The notes: generated by a model from the sequence alone, not told the origin. 64,000 nucleotides of DNA from Ruminococcus flavefaciens MA2007 (GCF_000621845.1 NZ_KK211355.1:62001-126000); one strand, 5' to 3'. Counted from the stretch's first letter, positions 24,197 to 32,120 are shown. Numbers and translations: made by a program.

Positions 24197-25981
24197 ATGA
24201 ACGGCGATTTTCTCAGCGAAAAGCTCTACAGCGTAGGCAGAGCCGTGGTGGACAGGAGCTTCCATACCCAGAGCGGCAACGAAGCCTTTTTCGCGTTTTT
24301 CGGCAACGATGTTACCTATTCAATAAGGCGAACTATCAGCGACGAGGACTATCCTCGGATACTTGAATGTATGGAGAACGCCTCCGTGGGAAATATCCGC
24401 AGGACCGTTATCCGCATGAAGGGCGTCAGCGGCGATTACCGCTGGATACTGGTGACTGTTCGGCTTATCCTGTCCGAGGGCAGAGAGCCCCTGTACAGCA
24501 TGAATTTCAGTGATGTTTTCTCGCTGGAGTCCCTTGCCTACAGCCGTCAGCGAAAGCTCTCGGAGTACCGCTATGTGCTTAGTCTCATATCCGACCTTGC
24601 ATTCGAGTACAGCTTCGAGACCAAGAAGATACGCATTTGTATGTTTGACTGCTTCCGCGAGATAGTCCTTGTGGACGAGGAGCTGGAGCAGTGGCACAAG
24701 AATGCCATAGATTCAGGCTATGTCCTGACGCGCTACATCGAGACATTCAACTCCCTTTGCAGGGATATCAGCAGCGGAGCCTACCGCTTCGACCATGAGC
24801 TGGAGACCTCTGTGCTCACCGAGGGCAAGACCAAGGAGGTCTGCCTTTTCCGAGGTCTTACACGTTACGACGATCCCGAAAACCGCAAGGTGACGGGGAT
24901 AATCTCCGTGGTAAGCTCCCGCGGCAGGGGCAAGGAGGTCAATCTCGCCCTTGAAGCCAACAAGGATTCACTGTCGGGACTTCTCAATAAACGTGCCATA
25001 ACTGCCTTTGCGCAGGAGATACTGGCGGAAGAGCCCCACCACAGCGTACACCTTGTTATACTTGATATCGACGACTTTACCGATATAAACAACGGCTACG
25101 GACATCTTTTCGGCGACGAGGTCATCTACACCGTGGCGAGTATAATCAAGACCGAGATTGGCTCCCGCGGCATTGCAGGCAGAATAAGCGGCGGCGGTTT
25201 CCTCATCGTTTTGGAGGAGATACGGGACGAGGAGGACCTGCGAAGCATTCTCCGCGCTATCCGCACTAATATCGAGTTTTCATTTACGGACAGGTTCGAG
25301 AAATTCCGCCTGACCTGCTCTATGGGAGTTTCTACCTACCCAATAGACAGCAGAAGCTACGACGAGCTGTTCATGCAGGCTGACAAAGCCCTGTATATCG
25401 CACAGGAAAAGGGACAGAACCGCTACGTCATCTACGATGTGGTGAAGCACGGTCCTGTTGAAAAGGACATGGGCAACAGGATAGCCTTTCTCAGCGGAAA
25501 GGGCGAGTCCTCGGAGAAGCTCAGCTTCGTGGGCGGACTTGCGGAGAGCCTTGTTCTGGGCAGGATACCCGATATTTCAGTACTGCTGGAGCAGGTGAGA
25601 GTTCAGTTTGACCTTGATGATATCTGCGTATTTTCGGGCAGCGATATGGGACTTATGCTGAGCTGCGGAAATGCGGCTTTGAAAAACGCGGCTTATCTCC
25701 TTGAAAATGGCTATACAGACCGATTCACAGGGGACGGGCTCTTTGTTATCGACAACGTAAACGAGCTGGAGGGGCGCGACGACAACGCCTTTGCACAGCT
25801 TGTAGCGCAGAATATCGGCGGTGCGGTGCAGTACCTCATCACCGAGGACGGCATGATAAAGGGAATGATATCATTCTGCTACATCGGACACTTCAAGAAG
25901 TGGTCGGTAGCTGATATGAACTACTTCGCCATAATCGGCAGAGTCATCTCAGCGATACTGAAAAAGCAGGCGTATATCTGA
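24197..25981 (+). CDS. PAS-GGDEF-GAF protein with degenerate GGDEF signature
   Basis: A 594-residue soluble protein. An N-terminal PAS-like domain (about 20-120) is followed by a linker, a GGDEF domain (about 255-415) and a C-terminal GAF-like domain (about 445-590). The GGDEF domain retains LDIDDFTDINNGYGHLFGDEV and the SMGVSTYP/ADKALYIAQEKGQN segments, but the signature reads S331-G-G-G-F335, replacing both acidic residues. It should therefore be inactive as a diguanylate cyclase and may act as a sensor or GTP-binding regulator. It appears to be transcribed alone or with ybaK. Confidence 0.9.
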   Translation: MNGDFLSEKLYSVGRAVVDRSFHTQSGNEAFFAFFGNDVTYSIRRTISDEDYPRILECMENASVGNIRRTVIRMKGVSGDYRWILVTVRLILSEGREPLYSMNFSDVFSLESLAYSRQRKLSEYRYVLSLISDLAFEYSFETKKIRICMFDCFREIVLVDEELEQWHKNAIDSGYVLTRYIETFNSLCRDISSGAYRFDHELETSVLTEGKTKEVCLFRGLTRYDDPENRKVTGIISVVSSRGRGKEVNLALEANKDSLSGLLNKRAITAFAQEILAEEPHHSVHLVILDIDDFTDINNGYGHLFGDEVIYTVASIIKTEIGSRGIAGRISGGGFLIVLEEIRDEEDLRSILRAIRTNIEFSFTDRFEKFRLTCSMGVSTYPIDSRSYDELFMQADKALYIAQEKGQNRYVIYDVVKHGPVEKDMGNRIAFLSGKGESSEKLSFVGGLAESLVLGRIPDISVLLEQVRVQFDLDDICVFSGSDMGLMLSCGNAALKNAAYLLENGYTDRFTGDGLFVIDNVNELEGRDDNAFAQLVAQNIGGAVQYLITEDGMIKGMISFCYIGHFKKWSVADMNYFAIIGRVISAILKKQAYI

Positions 25982-26136
25982 TTTCATAGACGTTATGCAC
26001 TAATAACCGAGGGCTGTTTTGTTTATTCATACAAAGTTTTCAAAAAAATGCAACAAAACGGGCTTCTCAGGAGACTTATATAGTAGATACTATTTTTTGA
26101 ACCGGTTTTTCATATATAATAATAGGGGGTTATATT

Positions 26137-26232
26137 ATGGAAGAAGCATTGGCGGCTGTTTCAGCCATAGTTCTGCTAATAGGCTGCTATGCAGGCTGCG
26201 GCAGGGGTAAAAAGAAGGAAAAAGACGATTAG
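26137..26232 (+). CDS. Small 31-residue membrane protein
   Basis: A short open frame with one hydrophobic segment (ALAAVSAIVLLIGCYAGC) and a basic C-terminal tail rich in Lys, Glu and Asp. AGGGGGT is 6 bases upstream of the ATG. Such small single-span proteins are common in Ruminococcaceae but I know no function for this one. Its stop codon lies inside a CIRCE element that precedes hsp20, so it may be part of a heat-shock transcript. TATAAT is at 26115-26120, though no matching -35 is clear. Confidence 0.55.
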   Translation: MEEALAAVSAIVLLIGCYAGCGRGKKKEKDD

Positions 26233-26255
26233 CACTCTCACGCCGAGAGTGCTAA
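26229..26255 (+). promoter_or_regulatory. CIRCE element (HrcA operator)
   Basis: An exact match to the consensus TTAGCACTC-N9-GAGTGCTAA, the binding site of the heat-shock repressor HrcA. The inverted repeat extends two bases inward (11-bp arms) and is followed by TTTTC, so it could also act as a terminator for the small upstream gene. It lies 185 bases before the hsp20 start. Confidence 0.85.
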
Positions 26256-26350
26256 TTTTCATTATACTGTCACATAACCTTGATATTCCTTTCAAATAAC
26301 CGCTGTATCATATAGACAATGAAACGAAAGGAAGCGATACCAATGGAAAG

Positions 26351-26388
26351 CGTGAAAAGTGTATATTATCGTGAAAAGTGTATATTAT
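26351..26388 (+). repeat. Two tandem 19-bp repeats upstream of hsp20
   Basis: CGTGAAAAGTGTATATTAT occurs at 26351-26369 and 26370-26388, followed by a diverged third copy (AATGAAAACTGCATA). AT-rich and just upstream of hsp20; TATAAT occurs at 26386-26391. Confidence 0.8.
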
Positions 26389-26439
26389 AATGAAAACTGC
26401 ATAGGATAAATATGAAATTATCAATTGGAGGTATGATTT

Positions 26440-26865
26440 ATGTATGGACTTACACCTTTCGGCGGCACAGGCTTTGGTCTGTGGGACGCATTCAATGACT
26501 TTGACAAGAATTTCTTCGGCGGCAGTATGCCGATGAGCAGCTGCAAGACCGATATCCGCGACGACGGCGACAAGTATGTTCTCGAATCGGAGCTCCCCGG
26601 CTTTGAGAAAGAGGATATAAAGCTCGACCTCAGCGGCACACAGCTCACCATTACGGCTGAGCACAGCACAAACAACGACGAAAAGGACGACAAGGGCAAT
26701 TATATCCGCCGCGAGCGCACTTTCGGCTCGTATAAGAGAAGCTTCAATATCGGCGATATTGATACAGAGGGCATCAATGCGGAATACAAGAACGGTATCC
26801 TGACCATTGAGCTCCCGAAGAAAACTCCCGAAGCTCCTGTCGCAAAGAGACTGGAAATCAAATAA
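26440..26865 (+). CDS. Small heat-shock protein, Hsp20 family
   Basis: A 141-residue alpha-crystallin-type chaperone that binds unfolding proteins. The domain spans about 33-130 (TDIRDDGDKYVLESELPGF at its start; the final YKNGILTIELPKK strand carries the conserved GxLTIxLPK motif). A C-terminal anchoring motif with Val follows (EAPVAKRLEIK). GGAGG lies 10 bases upstream. A CIRCE element upstream indicates HrcA control. Confidence 0.95.
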   Translation: MYGLTPFGGTGFGLWDAFNDFDKNFFGGSMPMSSCKTDIRDDGDKYVLESELPGFEKEDIKLDLSGTQLTITAEHSTNNDEKDDKGNYIRRERTFGSYKRSFNIGDIDTEGINAEYKNGILTIELPKKTPEAPVAKRLEIK

Positions 26866-26903
26866 GGCAAGCCTGCCAATAACCATATAACACCACCCCA
26901 TAA

Positions 26904-26938
26904 GCCCGTAAGAAGCTGCTTCTTACGGGCGCTTTTTT
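26904..26938 (+). terminator. Terminator of hsp20
   Basis: GCCCGTAAGAAG/CTTCTTACGGGC stem with a 3-base loop, followed by GCTTTTTT. Confidence 0.92.
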
Positions 26939-26939
26939 A

Positions 26940-27305
26940 ATTAGTGATTAGTGCTTAGTGATTAGTAAGTAGTGAGTAGAAAGTAGTGAGTAGTAGGGGC
27001 GGCGTTTCGCCGCCCGCGTATATATGCATTTTTATTTAACGGGCGACGGGACGTCGCCCCTACATGGATTTACGGTCATTTGGGGTGAATATTTAGCTTG
27101 CGGGAGGGCGAGGGCGCCCTCCCCTACAATTTAAACTGCATAAACGCCTTGCGGTGTCATGTTTATAAAATGTGCCGTAAGCGATGTACGATTAACGGTT
27201 CTGACAGATGTGAGCGAGCTTGCGAGCGGCAACGTGGCAAGCGGTCGAGCTGGCTCAGCTCGCGTGGCAAGGGTGCAGCGTCACGCTGCTTTATGCAGGA
27301 TTAAC
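26940..27305. repeat. Block of dispersed repeats between hsp20 and the HAD gene
   Basis: Simple TTAGTGATTAGTG repeats (26940-26990) are followed by the composite palindrome block 26993-27081, which is an inverted copy of 22862-22947, then GGAGGGCG/CGCCCTCC near 27102-27126. A further element (about 27165-27295) with GAGCGAGCTTGCGAGC and GCAGCGTCACGCTGC is an inverted copy of 47708-47800. No gene is seen in this 570-base gap apart from the promoter at its end. Confidence 0.75.
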
Positions 27306-27439
27306 ATTCCAAAGGGACAAAATCCGTCGGAATGTACAAATCTGTTTCTGACAAAAAATATATCTTCACTTTTCTCGCTAAATATGTTATAATACTATTA
27401 TGAATATCCACGTAAAGGCTCACGGAGGTGACCGCCCAA

Positions 27440-28267
27440 TTGAAAAGGCTCTATATCAGCGATCTTGATGGAACTCTTCTGAGCCCAAAGCCCGAAATAA
27501 CTGCTCATACAGCGGAAATAATGAACGCTCTTGCCCGAAAGGGTATGAACTTCACATTCGCTACTGCAAGGTCTATATATTCGGCAGTTCCCATTACATC
27601 GGCACTGGATATAAACGTGCCCTGTATACTTATGAACGGCGTGAGTATCTATGATATAAAAAATGAACGCTATGTCAAAAACGAGTTCATAGAGCCTGCG
27701 GTGTCTGCGAAGCTCCTTGACATATATAGGCGCCACGGCGTTGAATGCTTCATGTACCGCATAGACAACGGCGCTCTTACCTGTTACTATTCGCAGCTCA
27801 CAAGCAGAGTAATGCAGAGCTTTGCTGAGGTAAGAAAGCATGAGTACAAAAAGCCCTTTGTACAGTGCCGCCTTGAGGACTATGCCGACGAATACACGGT
27901 ATACTTCACTACAAGAGCGACCTATGACGAGCTTTTGCCCGTAAAGCTTGAAGCAGAGAAGATAGCAGGCGTGGATATCGCCTTTTACCTTGACGTTTAC
28001 GACGATTCGTGGTATCTGGAGATATTCTCACATAAAGCCTCAAAGTCCAACGGACTGCGTTTTCTCCGCGAGGAATACGGCTTTGACGAGGTAGTGGCAT
28101 TCGGTGACAACTTAAACGACCTGCCTATGTTTGAGCAGGCTGATATAAAAATCGCAGTCGGCAACGCCAGAGATGAAGTTAAGGCTGCCGCCGATATCGT
28201 TATCGGGACTAACTCCGAGGACGGAGTCGCAAGGTGGCTCCTTGATGAAATAAAAAATGAGAATTGA
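27440..28267 (+). CDS. Cof-type HAD superfamily phosphatase
   Basis: A 275-residue HAD-IIB hydrolase. Motif I is DLDGTLLSP near the N-terminus and motif IV is FGDNLNDLPMFEQA near the C-terminus, with the C2 cap between. Such enzymes dephosphorylate sugar phosphates or cofactors; the substrate is not evident. A TTG start at 27440 is proposed: GGAGGTGA lies at 27424-27431 with an 8-base gap, and the product then begins KRLYISDLDGT as homologues do. A GTG at 27428 overlaps the ribosome site itself. TATAAT is at 27388-27393. Confidence 0.9.
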   Translation: MKRLYISDLDGTLLSPKPEITAHTAEIMNALARKGMNFTFATARSIYSAVPITSALDINVPCILMNGVSIYDIKNERYVKNEFIEPAVSAKLLDIYRRHGVECFMYRIDNGALTCYYSQLTSRVMQSFAEVRKHEYKKPFVQCRLEDYADEYTVYFTTRATYDELLPVKLEAEKIAGVDIAFYLDVYDDSWYLEIFSHKASKSNGLRFLREEYGFDEVVAFGDNLNDLPMFEQADIKIAVGNARDEVKAAADIVIGTNSEDGVARWLLDEIKNEN

Positions 28268-28284
28268 TTTTACGCATAAGCGCA

Positions 28285-28370
28285 AAGTTAAGAGTCGAAA
28301 GTTGAGAATTGAGAGTTAATGCGTTCACTTCGTTAACTGTCAACTCTCAACTCTAAACTCTCAATCAACA
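28285..28370. repeat. Inverted repeat with GAGAGTTAA/CTCTCAACT arms
   Basis: AGTTGAGAATTGAGAGTTAA faces CAACTCTCAACTCTAAAC around a core with TTCACTTCG. Same family as 12836 and 37662. It lies just upstream of iorA. Confidence 0.75.
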
Positions 28371-28413
28371 TAATTGATATGATAATCTTTAACATGAAAG
28401 GAAAATACATAAT

Positions 28414-30144
28414 ATGAAGAAATTAATGCTGGGAAACGAAGCCTTCGCAAGAGGCTTGTATGAAGCGGGCTGCCGCGTAGTATCGAGCTACCCCGGTACT
28501 CCCTCAACTGAGATAACTGAGGAAGTTGCAAAGTACGACGAGGTCTACGCAGAGTGGGCTCCTAACGAAAAGGTCGCTATGGAGACAGCTCTCGGAGCTT
28601 CTATCGCAGGCGCAAGAAGCTTCTGCGGAATGAAGCACGTTGGTCTCAACGTTGCTGCCGATCCACTCTATACAGCAGGATATACAGGCGTAAACGCAGG
28701 TATGGTCATCGCAGTTGCCGACGATCAGGGAATGCATTCCTCTCAGAACGAGCAGGACAGCCGTCACCACGCTATCGCTTCTAAAGTTCCAATGCTGGAG
28801 CCTTCCGATTCTACAGAATGTAAGGAGTTCGTCAAGCTTGCCTTCGAGCTTTCCGAGAAGTTTGACGCACCGTTCATAGTAAGAATGTCCACAAGAGTTG
28901 CTCACTCACAGAGCATAGTTGAAATGGAGGACAGAAACGACCTCCCTCTCAAGGACTACGAAAAGACACCTAATAAATTCGTTATGATGCCTGCTTACGC
29001 AAAGGGCAGACACGTATTCGTTGAAGAGCGCACAAAGAAGCTCATCGAGTATGCTGAGACAACTCCTCTCAACAGAGTTGAGATATCCGACAAGGCTGAG
29101 TTCGGCGTTATCACAAACGGCGCTGCTTATCAGTACGTCAAGGAGGCTCTCGGCGACAAGGCTTCAGTGCTGAAGCTTGGTATGGTAAATCCTCTCCCTG
29201 TCAAGCTCATTCAGGACTTCGCAAAGAAGTATGAGCAGATATACGTTATCGAGGAGCTTGACGGCATAATCGAGGAGCACTGCCGCAACATCGGCGTGAA
29301 CAACGTAAAGGGCAAGGAGATATTCGGCTATATCGGCGAGCTTCCCCAGTCTGTTATCGCAGAGAAGCTTCTCGGCGAGAAGAAGGACTTCGTGGCTCTC
29401 GAAGATGATATCCCTGTACGTCCCCCTGTAATGTGCGCAGGATGTCCACACAGAGGTCTGTTCTACTGCTTAAAGAAGCTGGGCGTTACAGTATCGGGTG
29501 ATATCGGCTGCTACACTCTCGGAGCTGCCGCACCTCTCAACGCTATCGACACAACAATTTGTATGGGTGCTTCTATTTCAGGTCTCCACGGCTTCAACAA
29601 GGCAAGAGGAGCGGAGTCAGAGCACAAGAGCGTTGCGGTTATCGGTGATTCCACATTCATGCACAGCGGTATGACAGGTCTTGTAAATATCGCTTACAAT
29701 AATTCAAATTCAACAGTTATCATTCTCGATAACTCTATCACAGGTATGACAGGTCATCAGCAGAACCCGACTACAGGTAAGAACCTCAAGGGCGATCCTG
29801 CTGCGGCTGTTAATCTTGAGGAGCTCTGCAAGGCTATCGGTATCAAGCGTGTCCGCGTGACCGATCCTTACAAGCTTGCCGAGACAGAGGCTGCTATCAA
29901 GGAGGAGCTTGCTGCTGACGAGGCTTCGGTAATTATTTCCAGACGTCCCTGCGCACTTCTCAAGTATGTTAAGCACAATCCGCCTGTAAAGGTAAATACA
30001 GACAAGTGTGTAGGCTGCAAGATGTGCATGAAGCTGGGATGTCCTGCTATCTCAATGCGCGACGGCAAGGCAGTAGTTGACCACACTCTCTGCGTAGGCT
30101 GCGGCATATGTCAGGAGCAGTGTAAAGTCGGAGCTATCCAGTAA
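28414..30144 (+). CDS. iorA: Indolepyruvate ferredoxin oxidoreductase, alpha subunit
   Basis: A 576-residue TPP-dependent subunit that, with IorB, interconverts aryl pyruvates and aryl acetyl-CoA using ferredoxin. The N-terminal pyrimidine-binding half (SSYPGTPSTEIT) is followed by the TPP-binding half (DIGCYTLG; GDSTFMHSG; NSITGMTGHQQNP). The C-terminus holds two [4Fe-4S] motifs (CVGCKMCMKLGCP and CVGCGICQEQC). GAAAGGA lies upstream. The beta subunit is 2 kb downstream, separated by three other genes, which is unusual because iorA and iorB are normally adjacent. Confidence 0.95.
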   Translation: MKKLMLGNEAFARGLYEAGCRVVSSYPGTPSTEITEEVAKYDEVYAEWAPNEKVAMETALGASIAGARSFCGMKHVGLNVAADPLYTAGYTGVNAGMVIAVADDQGMHSSQNEQDSRHHAIASKVPMLEPSDSTECKEFVKLAFELSEKFDAPFIVRMSTRVAHSQSIVEMEDRNDLPLKDYEKTPNKFVMMPAYAKGRHVFVEERTKKLIEYAETTPLNRVEISDKAEFGVITNGAAYQYVKEALGDKASVLKLGMVNPLPVKLIQDFAKKYEQIYVIEELDGIIEEHCRNIGVNNVKGKEIFGYIGELPQSVIAEKLLGEKKDFVALEDDIPVRPPVMCAGCPHRGLFYCLKKLGVTVSGDIGCYTLGAAAPLNAIDTTICMGASISGLHGFNKARGAESEHKSVAVIGDSTFMHSGMTGLVNIAYNNSNSTVIILDNSITGMTGHQQNPTTGKNLKGDPAAAVNLEELCKAIGIKRVRVTDPYKLAETEAAIKEELAADEASVIISRRPCALLKYVKHNPPVKVNTDKCVGCKMCMKLGCPAISMRDGKAVVDHTLCVGCGICQEQCKVGAIQ

Positions 30145-30164
30145 GCACATTCAAGGCTTTGAAT

Positions 30165-30345
30165 AAAAGCTCCTAAGACGGGGGCGGAGGCTCTCCGCTC
30201 AGGAGCAGTGCAAAGTCGGAGCTATTGAGTGATTAGAGCTAAGAACTAAGAGCTAAGTAGGGGAGCCCGCCCTCGGGCTCCCGTGAGTGATCAGAGCTAA
30301 GTAGGGGACGGCGTCCTCGACGTTCTATATGCGGCGCCCTTGACG
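30165..30345. repeat. Duplicated iorA 3' end plus palindromic repeats
   Basis: The 27 bases at 30199-30225 repeat the iorA terminus at 30111-30137 with one mismatch. After them come AGAGCTAAGAACTAAG simple repeats, a GGGAGCCCG/CGGGCTCCCG palindrome and a GGGGACGGCG/CGTTC unit. The arrangement looks like repeat insertion into an ancestral iorA-downstream junction. Confidence 0.75.
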
Positions 30346-30393
30346 TTACCTGCATACAATCAATATAACGGCGCACTAAAACGGGGTATAATT

Positions 30394-30621
30394 ATGAAAA
30401 TCAGAAAGATAAGCTGTCCATATTGCAATATACTTATGGAATGCAAAGGAACAAAGCGTATACAACTGGGACGCACAGGCTTTATTATAGGAGATATTGA
30501 CAATCTCTTTTCTGGAGCGCTTACAACAAGCATCTATGAGTGCCCGAGGTGCGGAAAGCTTGAATTTTTCAGATTTAAGAAAACAAAGAGGAAAAAAGAT
30601 GATACAGTTGCCGATATATGA
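30394..30621 (+). CDS. Small zinc-ribbon protein
   Basis: A 75-residue protein with two Cys pairs, CPYC (residues about 7-10) and CPRC (about 49-52), spaced as in a zinc ribbon, and a basic C-terminal tail (KKTKRKKDD). No function can be assigned. ATG 30394 is chosen because translation upstream of it (to 30340) runs into repeat sequence and GGGG lies near the ATG. It overlaps the next gene by 23 bases. Confidence 0.65.
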   Translation: MKIRKISCPYCNILMECKGTKRIQLGRTGFIIGDIDNLFSGALTTSIYECPRCGKLEFFRFKKTKRKKDDTVADI

Positions 30622-30991
30622 GGAGTTCGCCCACTGGCTGGACGATATCCTCGAAAACAATGAAATGCCCGAGGAAACAAAGGCGTTCTGCTTCAACCTC
30701 TATGAGGAGTCCGACGAGGAGCACATCTGCGGCGTTCAGATTATTGCCGCAGGAGAGTACGATCCCGAGGACAAGGACGGTGAATGGGCTTGCGAGGAGG
30801 TCTGGAGCAGTGAGGAGAATATCTTCACAGTTGATACCTCCGACGAGGAAGACACGAGCTGGGCTCACGCACAGGAGCTCATAAAGGAAATGATAGAGGA
30901 ATACCTCAGAAACGGTAAATACTCAGGTATTCTCAGCGGAGCAGGGGCAGTTGCCATAGGCTTCGTTGACGGAGAGCTTGAGATCATTTGA
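30599..30991 (+). CDS. Uncharacterised acidic protein
   Basis: A 130-residue, strongly acidic protein without signal peptide or membrane span. It has long Glu/Asp-rich stretches (YEESDEEHI, EEDTSWAHAQEL) and a Gly-rich end (ILSGAGAVAIGFVDG). I do not recognise it. ATG 30599 has AGAGG 7 bases upstream; the longer frame from 30497 lies inside the zinc-ribbon gene. The overlap with that gene and the short gap to the FUS-like gene suggest one operon with iorA and iorB. Confidence 0.75.
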   Translation: MIQLPIYEEFAHWLDDILENNEMPEETKAFCFNLYEESDEEHICGVQIIAAGEYDPEDKDGEWACEEVWSSEENIFTVDTSDEEDTSWAHAQELIKEMIEEYLRNGKYSGILSGAGAVAIGFVDGELEII

Positions 30992-31017
30992 TTATTTATT
31001 TAGGGAGTATATGAGAA

Positions 31018-32091
31018 ATGGACGATCTTATGACAGGAGTCGGCAGCAGCGGCGGAATGGACGACATAAGTAATATGAACGAGCTGGCAAAGCAGGCAGA
31101 AGCCGCTTTGCAGCCTCAGAATAACTCTGTTCAGCAGCCTACTGGCTACGGCGCTTCGCAGAACAACTACGGACAGCAGCCTACTGGCTACGGCGCTTCG
31201 CAGAACAACTACGGACAGCAGCCTACGGGCTACGGCGCTTCGCAGAACAGCTACGGACAACAGTCCACGGGCTATGGTGCTTCGCAGAACAGCTACGGAC
31301 AGCAGCCTACTGGCTACGGCGCTTCGCAGAACAGCTACGGACAACAGTCCACGGGCTACGGTACTTCGCAGAACAGCTACGGACAGCAGTCCACGGGCTA
31401 CGGTGCTTCTCAGAACAGCTATGGACAGCGCTCCAATGATTATGGCAGTTCGCAGAGCAACTACAGCGATCCCTACATGAGCGGCAGCTCGGGCTATGAC
31501 AGCTCGTCATCGGGCTACGGCAGTACAGCGGCTTATACATATAACGACTTCGGCGGCAGTGATTCAAAGCTGATACCTGCGCTGAAAGCTTTTCTCGGAG
31601 CAGCTGTAGGCGCTATCCCGGGAGTTATTCTCGTTATTTTTGTTGCAAAGCTGGGCTTTATAGCTTCGATCTGCGGAGCGGTAATGGCTATAGGTATCTT
31701 TGCAGGCTATACCTTTATGACAAAGGATAATGAGCTGGATACTAAGATCGGACTTATCATATGCGGAGCTGTAATGCTTCTCGGTATATATATCGCTGTC
31801 AGGACCTCGTGGGTAATGAATATATCGGACGCCATTAAAGAGGGAATGTCTGCGGGCAAATCTATGCTTGCGGATTCTGAGCTTTCCGAAAGCGATTTAA
31901 ACAGCCTCTATAAGCTGATATATGGCGTTGACGAGCCATCATTCTCTGAGTGTTCGTCGCATTTCAGCGATCTTCTTTCGCGTTTTGAACTGAAAGGCAG
32001 GTTCTTCCTTTCATTCCTCGAAAATCTTGGATTTGCTGTATTGGGCTGCTTTGGCTCGTTTGCTAAATTCGGCGGCGGCAGCAAGTATTAA
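31018..32091 (+). CDS. Membrane protein with FUS-like QQPTGYGASQNNYG repeats
   Basis: A 357-residue protein. Residues about 39-136 are seven tandem copies of a 14-residue unit QQ(P/S)TGYGASQN(N/S)YG plus a diverged eighth, then a Ser/Gly/Tyr-rich stretch to about 180. This composition (Gln, Asn, Gly, Ser, Tyr, almost no charge) closely resembles prion-like low-complexity domains such as that of FUS. Three or four membrane spans follow (about 190-275), then a soluble C-terminal region of about 75 residues. No signal peptide precedes the repeats, so they probably face the cytoplasm. It sits between iorA and iorB. Function unknown. Confidence 0.85.
   Translation: MDDLMTGVGSSGGMDDISNMNELAKQAEAALQPQNNSVQQPTGYGASQNNYGQQPTGYGASQNNYGQQPTGYGASQNSYGQQSTGYGASQNSYGQQPTGYGASQNSYGQQSTGYGTSQNSYGQQSTGYGASQNSYGQRSNDYGSSQSNYSDPYMSGSSGYDSSSSGYGSTAAYTYNDFGGSDSKLIPALKAFLGAAVGAIPGVILVIFVAKLGFIASICGAVMAIGIFAGYTFMTKDNELDTKIGLIICGAVMLLGIYIAVRTSWVMNISDAIKEGMSAGKSMLADSELSESDLNSLYKLIYGVDEPSFSECSSHFSDLLSRFELKGRFFLSFLENLGFAVLGCFGSFAKFGGGSKY
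31132..31467 (+). repeat. In-frame 42-bp tandem repeat, seven copies plus one diverged
   Basis: Units start at 31132, 31174, 31216, 31258, 31300, 31342 and 31384, with a degenerate eighth at 31426. Substitutions alternate between CCTACTGG/CCTACGGG and TCCACGGG types. The period is exactly 14 codons, so copy-number change keeps the frame. Confidence 0.95.
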
Positions 32092-32120
32092 TTCAATAAT
32101 CAACTAAGGAGTAATATAAA

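Noticed and set aside
26229-26259. Simple terminator of the small membrane protein gene
   Set aside because: The hairpin fits, but the exact 18-base match to CIRCE next to hsp20 is a better explanation; a dual role is not excluded.
26319-26390. A 23-residue frame (ATG 26319) upstream of hsp20 as leader peptide
   Set aside because: It has an AAAGGAAG site for its internal ATG at 26343 but is largely translation of the 19-bp tandem repeat; evidence is too weak to list.
31132-31467. CRISPR or noncoding minisatellite
   Set aside because: The 42-bp units are contiguous, in frame, and lie within a gene with good start signals and a membrane domain.
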